From Burhinus oedicnemus (Eukaryota > Chordata > Aves > Charadriiformes > Burhinidae): a stretch of DNA of 64,000 nt. The stretch lies in the NCBI GenBank assembly GCA_008921705.1, contig VFFE01007789.1, forward strand, positions 124,001 to 188,000, read 5' to 3'. The notes below the pieces were generated by a model. The model saw only the letters and a list, made by a program, of their open reading frames with translations, ran no database searches and was not told the origin of the DNA. Below, one piece after another: positions 27,391-42,084 of the stretch. A program made the translations under genes and the position numbers. Within the stretch, counting starts at the first letter, position 1, and each line of letters starts with the position of its first letter.

Positions 27391-28271
27391 TTCTTAAATG
27401 CTCTGCTGGAGCATTTCTCTACATGAAACCAGAGTAACATCAAGCAGAGTGGGATAAGAATGTCTTACAAAGATACCAAAATGGGGGAGGAATAAATAGG
27501 CATCAGACTGGCCAAAATATTGATTTATTCTTTTAAGCCCAGAGTAAAATTGGGAGTGAAGTTTCTTCTGCATTACACATTTTTTCTGCCAGTTGTCCTG
27601 TTTTGACCTTTCCTGTCCCCAGGAGGTATGTACTGACAATTTCTATGGTATTAAAACAATCTGGTCCTAGTTAATCAATGCACAAGGCTCTCGGTCTCTA
27701 CTAGGCTGGATGTCTGTGTTTCCTCCTTTCAATCTTTGATGCTTTTTCTGTTTTGATGTTCAGCCACTCCATTAATAAAACTTCTGAGAAAATTGTTTAC
27801 CCTCTCGGTCAAAGAGATGTCTTGCATGTTCCAGGATCTTGTAGGTCTGAGTTTCCCCTAAATAATTGTTCTTACTCGGGCTTGGATTTCAATTTAAAGA
27901 AGCCTTAACCCGATATTTACTCAGCATTGGCAGCAATATGCCATTCATAGGATTTTACGTCCTGAGGGTAAATAGCTCGTTCCCTTCCTTGTTCATTAAA
28001 AACAAATACAGTTTGTGCCCTTTGTCTGTTCCCTTAAAAAAAAACCAAACCCTTTACTATATTGCCCACCAGCGAACATTTCATTATTTATTGTTTAATT
28101 GCTGTTTCATACTTGGCATAAAAGATGTAAAATAGGATGTGACTACTAGAGGAATAATTATTAGTGGCAAACAGGAGAAAAAGAGCCAAAGCATCAGTGG
28201 TTGTGGAAATGCTATTTCTCACTCGGTGGCGTCTGGTATCATTAGCCATGATAGCGAACCCTCTCAGCCAG

Positions 28272-28334
28272 CATGGTGAACCCTCGCACCATGAAGCACT
28301 TGTAATCGTTCCTCTGTGGCGCTGCGCCACGGAG
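28272..28334 (+). repeat. Two adjacent inverted repeats
   Basis: The first has arms catggtg (28272-28278) and caccatg (28287-28293) around an 8-nt loop. The second has arms ctctgtggcg (28312-28321) and cgccacggag (28325-28334) around the loop ctg, with one G:T pair. The block is locally CpG-containing within otherwise AT-rich intron. Function is unknown. Confidence 0.85.
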
Positions 28335-31300
28335 AGATACCATTTTCTAACTCATTTCTATTGTTTCGGAATGAGATCTACAGTCTACGGACGCGACCTC
28401 TTGAAAGGAGCTCCGTGCTTGATCATCCTTGTCGTATTTAACTGGGGTTTATAGTGTCCACTTGAGTCTACTGACACAGTGGGTGAGGAAATAGAGAATT
28501 AATCTTCTATCACATTCCCTTCTGTAGAGAAATTTCCTAATTAAACATAGCAGAAAATTACTTTAAAAGTAGCAGAAGGAGGGAAAAATAAAGTCTTTCC
28601 TTTATTGTGGGCCTGGGCAATATTAATTGAAAAATTGTAATTTATTCATGCAAAGCTTCTAACTGCACAGTCTGCAGTGATTTTCCTAACATGGAACTAA
28701 CTTCGCCCCCAACAAGGACTTGTGTTAGGAAAATAGAAGAACATACTATAATTCCTGTTTTGCTTCTGGTCGGTTTGCTTTGGCTTTTCTCTTCATATTT
28801 ATCTGTGTTTCCAAATTTGAGAAAAATCCCTTGATAACTGCCTCTTCTCTAAGATCTTCTCACTGTGGCAGTTGTCACACACACTGAGAATTTTCCGTTT
28901 TAATATTCTGGTCTATTAGCCACTAAGAGCACAGATAAGATAACGAGAAATGAAAGTCCCCTTTTTAAGCATTTTTGTTTTAAAATGACAACTTTAAATG
29001 TATTACTCTATTTAGAAAGAAAAATCTGAGTGGATGGCATGATGGGTAATGATATGTAAATGACCATTCATGCATGAAAATCAGGGCCACAGTTGAATGT
29101 ATTAAGCAATGACTGATATAATCATTATTTTGGATTTTACATCTGAAGAGGGGGGATTGCAGATACCAAGTGAATTGCATATTTAAAGAAAACATTCGTG
29201 TGTGTGTGGAATAAAGAATGTTTTCAACATTTTTGCGTTAAGTATCCTAGTGTTACGCTGTTTGGACTTAAATAAGGTCAATATGTTGGGTTTATGCTTT
29301 TCATATTATCTCTGGCTCTCACTCTGGCAGATCCTCCCTTTCCCTGTTTGTGCAGCATGCCATCGGAGTGCCAAGTTTGTAATGTCAACTCTTTTCAGCT
29401 CCCTGTAATGCTTTTATCTACAGAAAGCTGCCTACTGCTCACATGGGGGAGAGCTCAGGGAAAGCCAGTCACTGGCATTTAAAAAAAACATGTAAAAATT
29501 CAGCATCGCTGCGATCCCTTTGTCGCTCTCATGCTTACACATGCTTCCCGCGCTAGCAGGGTGGTGTGGGAAAGCGAATGCTGCTGGTCTCGTGGAGCTG
29601 CGAGGTCGAGCCGGCAGCTCCCATCATGGGTTGACACCGGTCCCTGTCTCCATACATCACAGCTGTGACCAGGGTGATCGCTTAACTGGCAGTTTCTTTT
29701 TCAAGGGTCAGGGCAGCTGCTGCGGAGTTTGAGGCCGTGGCACTGGGGTTGCAGGTCGGGAAGGTGATGGGCAGCACGCACCAACACTTCATATGGCCAT
29801 TCCTTCATCCCCCAGCCCGCATGTTGGTGGTGCTTCTGCTGTTGGTGTTACAAGCAGAGAAGCTGGACCTTAACATGGGCTCAGAGTGCAGCTGCTATTC
29901 CATCATCTCTGTAAATTTATAAAATCTGTAAATGTAAGTATATGCATATTCTGAGTAGTGCTGCCCAAGTGTAAACTACAGATTCTTTGTTCTGGTGGCA
30001 GATGGAGGGGTAGGCTGTCTGAAGCTGACCCAAAAAAATGAGGAAAGTGCCCCTGAGGATTATTGTCCAGGAGATGACGGTATAACTCCGTTATTTGCTT
30101 CCTAGCCAGAGCTCTGTGGCCACTCTGTTTTTAAAGTACTGCTTTCATGAGGAGACTGGTAGTCAAGACTGAAATAAGAAAAGGACATGGTATCAGTAGG
30201 TACTTGAGACCATGATGTTTTCTTTTCTCATTTTGTTTTGTATTATGAATTTTGAAGAAAAAATTCCATTTTGGAATAGGAGAAAAATAAGCTTCTATTC
30301 TACAATATTTACATTAATGGATTCCTTCCATCAAAGGCAGAAAATAACTGTGTTACTAAATATAATTAATGCATCTCGAGTTTGGAGAACATTATGCTAA
30401 ATGTCCATGATACATTCTCTGTCCCCTTCGGCAGTAGCATATGATCAATTTTGCTACTCTGTCCTTACCTAATTATTGCTGTCGCTAATGAAGGGAAGTA
30501 GAGAAAAACATGTCTTAGTAGGTTAATAAGCCATCCAGAAAATTATATTAGAATGATCAATCCTTAATGATTATGGTTTCTCATAATATTAGGTCACCTG
30601 AAAGGTGTTTTTCATAGGAGATGGGAGGGGAACTAGATATCATATTGCAGCCATTCTTCCAGGTGTGCTCAGTTGGTTTTTGGAGAGAAAAGCAGTCAAA
30701 CTTTGGCTCGGGAGTTTTGACTGCTCTTGCAAACATCGATTTACTTACTGGAGCTGGTGTATTTTATCATAGAAGCATCTGGAAGGGCAGCAAGTATGTG
30801 AGATTTTCTACCTTCCCTCCTTCCACAAATATTTGTGGCATTGGCTTTCACCTGCGCTGATAGTGTGCATGTTCTCTGTTGCTTTTCATAAGTTTTTGTG
30901 AATATGCTGGCACTCTCCGATCAGTCTGAGCAGCTTCCAACTGGCATTTTCCCCCTTCCTCTCTCCATGATGATACACCTTCATTTGCAATCTAGTATCT
31001 TGTTTAGCATCTGTCAGGATTTCTTTCATTTGCTTGTTTTTTGTCTCGTTATTGCTTCTTCAAGTACCCATGTATGCCAGTCCTGCAGCATCCTCAGGAC
31101 ATGTTTATTTTGATGAAAGCATTTCTCGTAGAGCATGTCCAAGGCATTAAAATGAATAGCGGAGGGGAATGATCCTCAAACATCAGACTTCTTTTTTTTT
31201 ATTTAAAGATTTTCCCCAAATTAAACTGAATCACAATCCTCCCTTTTAATTTGTTAATTACACTTCTGCAATGGTAATGCAATCAGTGAATATAGCTAAA

Positions 31301-34300
31301 GTGTTTGTGTGTGGGAATCAATATTAATGAGAAAGAGCGTATTTGCAAAGTGAGATATGTATCAGCTATTTGCTTTGCGTCTGTCTGCCAGCGTACGGCT
31401 GCTCTGAACTCAACCCACCTGAGCCGTGCAAAGAAGTGCAGTTGCAGGAAGAGAAGGGGGAGAGGCCCTCCAGGTCATCCACTCCCTATAGCACCTTCTA
31501 CACTTTCCATACGTGGGGGAAGGTATGGAACAGGGTGCACTGCCATTCAGCTGGGAGAGGCTCACATTTTGGGCAGCATAGTCCTTGGAGAGCTCGAGCT
31601 CAGGGACTGCGGTGCCTTGGCCAGAGCGGAAAGTCAGGGCTTTCACAGCCTGTCCGCCCTGACTGTCTTCACAGGTGACAAAACTCTGAGCGAGCTCATA
31701 AAGGTTAATCACGACTAAGTGAGAATGAAATCTGGCATTTTCCTGCTGGGCTTCCAATTTTCTGTATATGCAGTGTATTGAAGCTAAGTGAGATTAAATG
31801 TTTAAACCTTTCGTGCCATATGGCTCCCCCTATATCATAAACACATCTGTAAAATTACGCTCAGAAGGGCAACATTGTTCTGGTGTAAACGGATTCAAAT
31901 CCACGCTTCTCCGCTGCTCGTATCAAGGCTGAGTTTGATGTGTGGCACTCAACCTGTTTGTCCTGTCAGTGGAGGTCTGGGAGGTTTTTCCCTACACAGT
32001 CACATAAATTCTGGGTGACAGCACAAAAATAGATCCCCAGTTTATCCACAGACCTGGCCCGTGGAGGCTCCTTCTCCTAAATCTTTGCCACCCTTCCAGG
32101 AGTGGCTGTGCTACTCATGAACTCCCTTGCCTTTCTGCTTATGCTGTCAGCAGTGCTGCCAGTATTTCTCACGGGTTTTGTGCTGTGGGCACAACTATTC
32201 CACCGCATAAACCATAAGCCAAGGAGTACAATAAGCCAGTAACGGTGCTACTCAGGCAATGCCTCAACCTGCCCACTAATAATGGAAATAAAAAGGAAAA
32301 ACACGGTTTGACTGCTTTTTTTCCCATTTGTCCTGAAAGGTCAGCCTACTGCTGAACATTTTCATGCAATTAACTGATGCAGTGTGTTTTTGTGTTTGTT
32401 GAAGAATAGAGTTATATAAAAGACAGGATCTGTGTTGCATAAATACTGTCTCCTCCTGCAGGACTTAGAAACTTTGCAGTTGCGCTCATCTTAGCTTCTA
32501 GCAAGTTCCTTAGGTGCCCACACTCCTGTGCACCCTGAGCTACAGCAGAGGCCCAAGGACTGCCTAGCTACAGGCTTGGGAAGGCAGAAATACCTTTACG
32601 CATGTCAGGAAGGATATTTTTACAACTAGCTCTGAGCCAGATTTTCTTTTTTCTTTAAATGGAAATTCTCACTTACAGAGAGAGAAGCAAACGCAGGGAT
32701 GAGCCCTGGTTGTGCAAGTTTTAAAGATCAGCTCAGCGGTGAAAATTGCAGATCAGGGAGTGCTACTGCGGAATATTAAATTCTTCTGGGACAGGAGCCG
32801 TGAAGGGAGATCGGGGATCGCCCTTTGCAAACAGGCTGGCCACTGAGCTGGTGGAGGAAGAGGCAGATAAGGAGCCATCTATCATGGCTCCCAACCACAA
32901 GGGTACAGCCTGGCTGAACATGGGTTTGACTGCCAGTTTTGGCACCTGCCTGAGCTGCCGCCTTCTGAGACCCCATTACAGAGCTTGGCACGTGTCTTCT
33001 CGACTTCTGAGCTCCGGGGCTGCGCCTGCTCTCAGTTGCAGGTGTGTAACCTGCATTAGCGCCACAGAAATAAACAGAAAGGAGCATAACATGGAAGAAA
33101 AGTGGAGTGGGAGAAGAAAACTGCGCCCCTCTTGTTGAATTCAGTGAAAGGTAGACCCGAGTCATTTTTACGGTAGAGCCACTTTCCACCACCCTGATTA
33201 TGTAAATGGGACATAAAGTAAATTGGACTTTCACTGGCTCTGACACTCCCTTCCATTGCCAGAGTGATTTACAGAAGCCTTAGTGTAAATTAGAACCAGG
33301 ACCAGTGTCTGCAGTCCGTGTTTTAGGATTTAAACCCAGTCATTTCCCAAGATAATTGTGGTGCAGTCAAGACCAGGAGCAGCTTCCTAAAATTGGTTAA
33401 TACCCAGATTTGAGTTTCTTCAGTGGCTTAAATGGAGTGGCATATTATCTCCTCTATAGTCTGCCTAAAAGATAGATTTGATGTCTGCGAGTAAAGACAT
33501 GAAATTGCTATAGGCTTCCAGTCTTATAGCCTGCCACCTATTTGATTTATGTGATAAGTGATCTCAGATGACCCTCCAAGGCACCGAACCATTAGAGAGT
33601 TATGTTGCACAGCGATAAGAAATCTTCAGAGATACCTAAATCTTCTTTTACCACTGGGAGTTTCATCTGTTCTGGAATAAAGAACATTTTTATGTATGAT
33701 GTTGCTATCTTGCTAGCCATACTAATATTCAAAAGGATACACAGACTTAAATCAATAGCAAAGTGACAAAGACCTTAAAACTGAAGTAGTCACCAAGTGG
33801 ATGCTAGACAGCTCTTTTAGGTTTTATCTTTGTTCCTTTCATTCCGTTTCTTGAAAGATGGGTAGCTGTAAGGGTTCACATTCAAGTCTTCTTTTAATCT
33901 TTCCACCAGGTAGGAAGCTGGCAAAAGCACTCTTTCAGTGCAAAAAGTCCTGGAAAGTCGCATCACCCATTTGGGACTTCCTTATTGTAGGCTTTGTGAA
34001 GGCACGGGTTCGATCCTTCCTTAGTTTTTTCTCTGAATTCCTCTAAATTCAGTGATCCAGGTTCCTCTCTGCCTGGAATGAATAAAACCTCAGGTGGGAT
34101 GTGAATTCTTGACAGAGGTCAGGGAAAGCACAAACGGTAATTTCTGTGGTTTACGTCCAACTGTAGCATCTTCCCCTGCAGAGGAAGGCACTGCTGACTC
34201 ATATTCCTCCAGCTGAACCTATATCTAATGCAGTATTTGCTCAATAGAATTTGCTGTAAGTGCAATGTTATGGCATGTATATAGTCCATATGTTGCAACC

Positions 34301-37300
34301 GTCAGATTATCATTGCATCATGTGTTTAGTGCATCAAGCATGAAGTATCCAGCAGTAAGCTCCTGTTTCAGGCAGTATGGGATGCAGCTCCTGCCCAGAC
34401 AAACGAGGAAGAGGAAGGGCCAAAACCAGTCCCTGCTTTTCAGCAGAGCCCGAAGACGCCGGGGCTCTTTGCAGGTCCTCTGGCAGAGGGGGTGAAGAGG
34501 GTTTGAGCCTGGCCTGCTCCCCTCCCTTCTGGCACATAGGGCCAGACGGCCACAAGCAGCTCACACTTGACCCTCTCCCTGAGTAACTTTTGATGGCCCT
34601 TTTTCTGACAAATAAGAAAAGTGTTATGATACTGGGTGCTTTCCTGGATTGCAGCTTCCCATCTCTGTTGACACAGTGCTGAGGTTTAATGATGTGTGCG
34701 GCCAGACAAGTCAACCTGAGGGAGTAATCAGACATCATCTTTTTCAATTTCTCCTTGATCCTGAAAAATCTTCTGGTCCTTGCAATTAGGACTACAGTAA
34801 TCTCCTTCCAGGCCCTGTAATAATGGCCTTAATTGGTGACCCGTCGCATTGCATCCATCCAGCTGTGGGCATCTCCACTCGGTTGTTCTGTTCGTGCTGT
34901 TGGGCATATTGAAATACATGAGAGCAGGGGGACTGACGCCGCAAAAGCTTTGGCAGCATCTCAGACACGTTTTTACAACAAGCTATATCTATTCCTTGAA
35001 AATTCTCCTGCAAGGAAGTGATTTCTCTTTAAAATTAAATTAATGCAAGGCAGAGATGAATAGTCCCCACGTGCTATTTGGCTTTTTACTCGAAGCTGTT
35101 TATGAGGGGAAGCTCTTGGCAAAATTAAACGAGCCTCCTCTTCCTCAAGCTGGCAAATACTGTCAGTGCTGGTCATCGTACACCTTCATAAATCTGCGAT
35201 GTTGGCATCCCACACACACCAGGCAAACATCAAATTTTGTAGGGGGACTGCACAAGGGTGCAATAATCACAGCTGTTTCATGTCAGCATTCAGAAAGCTT
35301 ACAATAGGGTTTTATTCAATGAGCCATCCCTTTTGAAATGCCATTAGAGATATTTGCTAGGAGAAACTGGCCTCGACTAATCGCATTTAATTTTTTAGCA
35401 AATGCACTGTGGGAGCAGCAGGGATATGCATGAGACAGAAACAAGCAAATGGTGTTTATTTAGAATAAATAAACTTTGAGTAAGAATTGAATCCCTTCCC
35501 TCCTGGCTGCGGTTGTACAAATACAGGCAAGTCCCCACGGAGGTCTGTAGGGGGTCACGTCCTGACTTCAGACCCAGGTGCTCTTGAGTCTTCCCAAGAC
35601 TTCCAGGTGCCCCCGTTGAAAGGAGAGAACTGCAATCAAATAGATGCAGAAGAGCAATGCTGTTCCTGTGAAACCATTCCCATCCCATCCATTTTTAGCC
35701 ACAATAAATGAGGTTCAGAGGGTGTGAAGGCTGCCCATCTCACCAGGGGAGAGCCCTCCAAGCCCCCCAGGCAGTATGACAGCCGGAGAAAGCTGGTTTC
35801 TAAGACGCTGAGCTGTGGAAAGTGAGAGGCACGCGGCTTTGCATGGGCCCACTCCTCTCTTCACAGCAGTAGCACCTGGTCTGCAGGGCTGCCAGAGCTG
35901 CTCCACGGTGGGCCCCGCATTAGGGTAACCGCAACTGAAAAATTGGGGGTGGCGGGGAAAGGAAAGAAGCCAAAAGAGGATGGGAAGGAAGGCATGACAG
36001 GAATCAGGACAGGAAGTAAAAAATAAAGACGGGACCAGAGAGAGCAGCCGCGCTTAGTAATAATGTGAAACAGTTTATATTAGTTATTTACTGAACTTGA
36101 GGTACTTCCCAGACACTGTTTCCTTCCACTAATTAGACTGTGTCCAGGGCAGAATCAAAGCCTTCAGCACAAGGAGGGGTGAGCCCAGCGCAGGGCCTTG
36201 CACGAAAGTGAGCTGTTTCAGAAGTGCTTCTTACCTGCCCAACGGAAACTCAGCGTTGCGCAGGACTGAAAAATCATGAATCAGCCCTACAAAAATAATT
36301 AGTTTTTAAAAATCATTAACTTGATAGTTTCTGCTATTTATTATATTCACAAGCTTCCTCTCCACATCCCTAAAGCTTAGACATCCCTTTCAGGACAAAT
36401 ATACATAGAAACTGAGATCCTTATACCATTAGATAATCCACCAGCTCTAATTTTAAGGAAAAATATAACCTGAGACTCACAGTAGAAGTAAGAGAGCTGG
36501 AAAACACTGCAAATCGAGTCTGACTGGCATCAAAACCGTGCCGGGCTGTATCTACATGGTCTTCAGTGAGAAGATAAGAGCACATTTTATCAGCAATTTG
36601 AGCTGGCTGGATACATCTAGTTCCTCCCCCAAAACCCTGTTAGGTATTTGCATCATGCTGAACTTTTCCCTTTAACCTTTTCCAGCACTTGGCTGAGAAC
36701 GGCAACATGGAGGTACCCAAGACAGGGCCTGAAGCAATATAAATGCTGGGAAAGGTGGTCTGGTTCCCAGACCAGCAGCCAGCTCCGGTATTGTACAACC
36801 CTGGCAGTGTTTAAATAACCTGCCCATTGGTAGTGGAGAGGTGGTTTCACGGACTGACCCTTGGTGGCAGGGAGAAACCGATCAAAGGCCCCTTGGCATG
36901 AAGGAGAATATTTCAGGTCTCCTTGAGAAGTTCTGAATCGGGTCCTGAGCTGGGTAGAGACACTGTTCTCTTGCACAATAAGTAATTTCCCCAGTGTGTT
37001 TGTGTGTGCGTGAGAGAGCAAATTTGTATTTATTGAGACGGAGCGAGACAGCAGGAGTAAAGCAGAACACGGCATGTCAGAGTTTGGATTTATTACCAGT
37101 ACGGTAGGCCATTTTCTTTTCATTTTGACCATAGTGCCGCTCTGAGCTTCTGCCAGACTTCGAGAGCAGAGTCATTCGTGAGTTGACCCCCTGCTTCACA
37201 CCCTTCATTTTTCTCACTTTGCAGGTTTTGACTGAGCTAATGCTTTCAGGAAAAAAGACTTATTGATTAGAGTGAAGTCGCTTGCAGCATCTGAACTTTT

Positions 37301-37510
37301 ATTGGTCAAGTTTGTGAGGTGTTTTTAGCCATTTGGTAGAGGTGCAGGTAGTGTTTATTCTAACATACTTAGTAAATTCTGCTGGCTTCTCTGCCCTGGT
37401 TTCTCAGAGCTTTCTCACTTCATCCACTCACCTTGTCACCTGCCCAGAGCAGTCCTGTTAGGACGGAAGCATGTGGTGAGATCACCTCAGCAGCTCTGAA
37501 GAGCATTCTT

Positions 37511-37535
37511 CTCCTCCTCCTCCTCCTCCTCCTCC
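37511..37535 (+). repeat. (CTC)8 microsatellite
   Basis: Perfect ctc trinucleotide run, eight units plus one base; a polypyrimidine tract on this strand. Confidence 0.95.
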
Positions 37536-39146
37536 ACATTTTAATTTACACATTGTCTTTCATTCCAAAATACAAAAATCGCCATCAACTCTCATCTCCA
37601 TGTGATTTTTGTTATTACCTAGATTTTATAGCTAAAAACAAGTGGATATCCTGTTAGGATGAGCTAGAGCGAGCTTTGTTTGAAGTTCTTCTTTGAATAA
37701 CAGCAAAGATGTCCTACCGTGAGGAGTCATCAGAATCAGGGATTGTGATGAGCACGCATGTGATCACATCAATCGAAGGAAGACTGCATAATACAAAACA
37801 CAATCATAACAATTAATTATAGTCATATTTCTGTATATTCACGTTTGTGGTGGTGATGTTTTATGCTGTTTTTCTGTTGTGTTCTCCAGTATAGTTAAAA
37901 TAAATTTAATAAGGATTATTGTAATAGTGTTAGTAGTTCTACAAAGCCCCATGAAAACTCTCCTGAGTCTGACCTGTTGCCTTCAGAGGCGTGTTAGCGA
38001 AGAGAGACTGAAAGATTTGCATTTAGGCTGTGTTGCCACCTAATTGTCTCTCACCCTCATGGCTCACCAGCTACTCTTTACACTTCCATTTACTTCTCAC
38101 AGTATGGTCCATCAGGCAAGTTATGTGCATGTCCCTTGTGTCACTTAGGAAACAGATGATGCTTTGTATCTCAGATTAAGACTGTGAGCTGCTGTGGATG
38201 TTCCTAACCATCCCATTGGAGCTGCTCTTCTGGAAATTGCAAAGAGTTTATTTCCATCCTGCCTTTGACACTCATGGAACATCTTGGGAAGGCTGAGCAA
38301 GGGTTATCCAGAAGCTCAAGCACAGAGATTTTAGTGTCCATTTGTTAAAACAGCTAAACCACCAGTCATCAACTCTTAGTAGAGCATGAGTCTGGGAAGC
38401 TGTGTGTATAAAGTCATAGTATGATTTGTTGGGGTTGTAGCACCTACACAAGACTCTTGACTCAAAGAGACTAAAGTGTAAAGAGAAAGGAGGGGTGTCT
38501 ACAGCAGGGGGACAGTTGGAGACTTTGAGTTTCCTCCTCATATTACAGGAGATAAGCACAGTCTCAGACCAATCTATTGATGACACTTTCAGTCTAGTTT
38601 CTCAGCTATGGAGACAAAGTAAAATGTCTCAAAACCAGTTTCTTTCTTGTAGGGCTTGCAAGCAATACAGATATTCTTGAAATCACAACTATCTGATCTG
38701 AGTGCAGTGAGAAGACCAGAAAAGGACCAAGTGATTAAAACAGGAGCTGTTGTGGTTACCACAGTCCATTGACTCTGTAAATTGTGTGTAGTGCCTTCCC
38801 AGCTAAAGAATTTATATTGCTTAGGAGATTGAGATAGTCTCTGAAGTGACTTTCAGATAATGTTAGTGACCTTCTAACCCATGTTAGCACATTTCCTTGA
38901 ACTCTGGGAGTTGCTAATCTTGCTAATACAAATAGAAACTTGCAGCTTAACATTTCTCAGTTGTATGAGTAACAGGCGGTGGGCTTCAGCGATTAGCCTC
39001 CCTGGAGCCCTGCTACGTTCCTACAGGGTCTTGGTGTTAAACCTCAACCATTGCTAATAGGAGAGCTACGTAACATGCATGAGAAAAAGAGAATTGTATT
39101 CCTTTTGTTTTTAGAAGAGGAATCCAGAAACTAGATTATTTTTGCC

Positions 39147-39163
39147 TTTTTTTTTTTTTTTTT
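39147..39163 (+). repeat. Poly(T) run
   Basis: Seventeen consecutive T, the longest homopolymer I find in the window. No SINE body is recognised next to it. Confidence 0.95.
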
Positions 39164-39472
39164 AGATTGGGATATGAAAGCAAGTGCGAATCAGCAAGTG
39201 CAGTGAGGAAAAAAAACCGAAAAAGAGTCAGCTTAGAAAATGAGCATCCACTTGTCCTCAAGCTAAATAGCAGCAGGAAATATTGGGAAAATAACTCTTT
39301 CTAAGATGTCCAGCTTTATCAAAGCACTTATCTGCACAGCATGGAGAAAACAAGCCCCTATGTGTATCAGTCCTGGGTGTGGGTTCACATGCCAGCATGT
39401 ATGTTTGTGTAGGGAGAGAAAACACACCTTAAGGAAATGTAAAGAATAATACTATCTGTGGTTACTGAAAAC

Positions 39473-39499
39473 GGGGGGGGGGAAAGAGAGAGAGAGAGA
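39473..39499 (+). repeat. G10 run followed by (GA)n
   Basis: Ten consecutive G (39473-39482) followed by aa and an alternating AG tract to 39499; a purine-only stretch of 27 bases. Confidence 0.95.
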
Positions 39500-40797
39500 T
39501 AAATAGCTCTCTTTTTTAATCAAGACTGCTGCATGCTTGGACATTTAACGACAACGTGCACATTGACTATGGAATGCTGGATGGACAGCTTCTTCAGAAA
39601 AATATGAAGGACTGACCTATTATTTTCTAGTAGAAATTAAGAACGGCATTGTGCCATAGTGGATGTTCCTCTCTAAATCAGTTACTTCTCTTCAACATGC
39701 TCAATCTTTCAAATGCCTTTCTTTAATAACTTAAGTAGCTATTTTACTCATCTGTGATGTGGAACCGTGTGAAGTGCCTGGTCAAACCACACCTGCTGGA
39801 CAGTTATAAATAGACACATTACGGGGCAGGGGGGAATAGGACATATGTTTTTAATTAAAAGGAAATATAAGGGAAGTGATTTGCAGAATAACAAAATAAA
39901 GAAGTTTTAGCTCTTTTCTATAAAGAATATATTCTCACCCTCCTGAACTGGAGCAGTTGTCATATTCCTGGTAAGTGAGGAGTGCTTGGCTGTCATAAGA
40001 AGTCTTCTGACCACAGGTCCCCTTGTCCTTTGCATAGTCATTCATTACGTATCCTGTCTAATATCTTAATCACTGGAAATCCCCTGCCAAGATTGGCTGT
40101 CAAAGTTACCTCCTCAGTAAAAGAGATTTCTGTATTTAAAATGTAAATGAAACTTATTAAAAAAACGCAGGCCTGGATGCAGCTGCAGAGCAGCGGGGAG
40201 GAAGCTCTACAGCAGCATGAGCCTCCCGGTGCTGTTGGGTCAGGATCACACACGCGGCACATGGAGATGCTAATGGTGTTCGGACATGGCACTTGGGACA
40301 CCTTGTCCACCCTCATACATTGGCTCTTATAAAATGTGAGCCTAGAGTTCCTCAGTCATTTAAGGGAACGGAAAAACCACAGCTCAGGCCTTCCGTACAA
40401 AGCCTGACAATGCAGTAGAACAAAAATCCAGTGTATGTTTTCCGAGTTTCCCCTTTGGTTTTCTGTACATGAATTTTATGGATATAAAGGTGAGAAAACT
40501 TTTACAAGTAGGGCAATAACCTCTTTTTTTCCTTTTAGGATAATCAGAATGCTCATCATAGGAGAATTTTTTTCAATTTAATATAGTCTAAATTGAAGCA
40601 CAGCTGATAAGAAATTGCTGCAGCATAGCTCATACCTAAACACACCAACACTTCCTTTGACTATGTTAAGCCTCAGGAAAAAAGCTTCTTAGACAAACTG
40701 TCTACCTTAGGTATTTCTGTGGTCTATATCACTGCAGTATATAAGCATATAATGATCTTTTAATATACTTTTTTCCATATTCTCTGTTGGTAGAAAG

Positions 40798-40912
40798 TGG
40801 CATTATTCCCATTTTACACAGTGGGAAACATGACAGGGGTTAAATAACTTGTCCAGGATAAGAAAGCAAGTTTGAGAAACAGGCATTGGGGTCACACGTG
40901 CTGTTCTAGGGG
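40798..40912 (-). repeat. MIR-type SINE relic
   Basis: The sequence follows the reverse-complement MIR core: attattcccattttacacag, then gtgggaaac, then ggttaaataacttgtccagg, then a degraded gtttgag...aggcattggggt. The motif order and spacing leave little doubt about the family, although divergence is high and both ends are indistinct. It lies 1.2 kb upstream of the TMEFF2 exon at 42120 and does not touch the splice signals. Confidence 0.75.
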
Positions 40913-42084
40913 CAAAAGCCCCTTCTCCTCCAACAGCTTTGTGAAAGTTTGGGACTCTTGGCCTTTCTTGAGTAAATAGCAAAAGCAGCCTATTCAAAGT
41001 CAGAGCACACTGACACAAAAACCTCCGGTAACAACCTGGTTAATGGGTAACACGTGGGTCAAAGGTCTCATGCAGTGGATGTACAACATCAGGTGGGTGA
41101 TTTGTCCCATCAGTGTCACCGGGGCTACTGACACACTTCAGCATGTCCACCAGCTTTGGGAGGTTGGACCCAAGTGTGTAGTAAGCCTGCACCACAATGC
41201 TGATTCCAAATGAAAGAGAGAAATGAAAGGATGACACTGCAGAGGCTGTTTGTGCAGATAACAACATCAGTCAAAGCTGATTGATACTTAAAGCCTGGGT
41301 TGGTTTAATTATTCTGTAACTGGCAGAAGGATATCGCTAGGTACAGTATCTTGCTAGAAAGCAGCATCTTCCAAAAGAGATCAAAAGGTGCTTATATACT
41401 TTAATACAAATGTAGATAATGTTTCTTTTGGATCTTTTAACAAACCCTCTTCTTGATACTTACCTTAGTGGTCTCTTTCTCTCTTTCAGTACACAGACGT
41501 CAGTATTTTTTTTCAGTCCTCTTACACCTGTATTTTTATTTTCCCCTTAGTACCTTCATGTTTTTGACTTAAGGGCCAGGTACAAACCTTACACAATTGC
41601 AGACATTGGCGTTGACTTCCCTGGGTTTCAAATTTAACCTATGCTGGAGATTATCCCCTCCTCTGGACAGCACTATATCTGTCCTGCCAGATGTAACTAG
41701 TCCTTGGGGCTCATAGCTGTACTTCTGAAGAGAAAAATGTTTTGCCTTTGGAATGGAGTAGGCAGCATGTGATGCCATCAATACTCCTCCATTATTTTCC
41801 CAGGGAACAAAGCAATGAGGCTCGGCGGTGACACAACCATCCCCGACTGCAGCTTGAAGGGGTCATTGTTTAAGTGTAAAAGGAAGAGGAAGGGTCTTTC
41901 TCTAGTTTCCCTTTTAACTCCATAATTCAGGGAATTTATCACAGACCAACATGGAAGTCTGTGTTGGCCCCATTCAAAAATACTGTCTGTTGGCCAGGCA
42001 TTGGCTCTGTGAGCAAGGCATTAAGCTGATGTGGTGAATAGATTTTTCTAGAGAGAGAGAAGTGCTTTGCTACAGTGCTGTCTT

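Noticed and set aside
32746..33246. Frames of 130 and 156 codons on opposite strands
   Set aside because: They shadow one another in a G+C-rich patch. No homology was recognised.
33990..34030. tRNA-like phrase gggttcgatccttcc
   Set aside because: The T-loop word is present, but the flanking 5-bp stem does not pair and no anticodon, D arm or acceptor stem fits.
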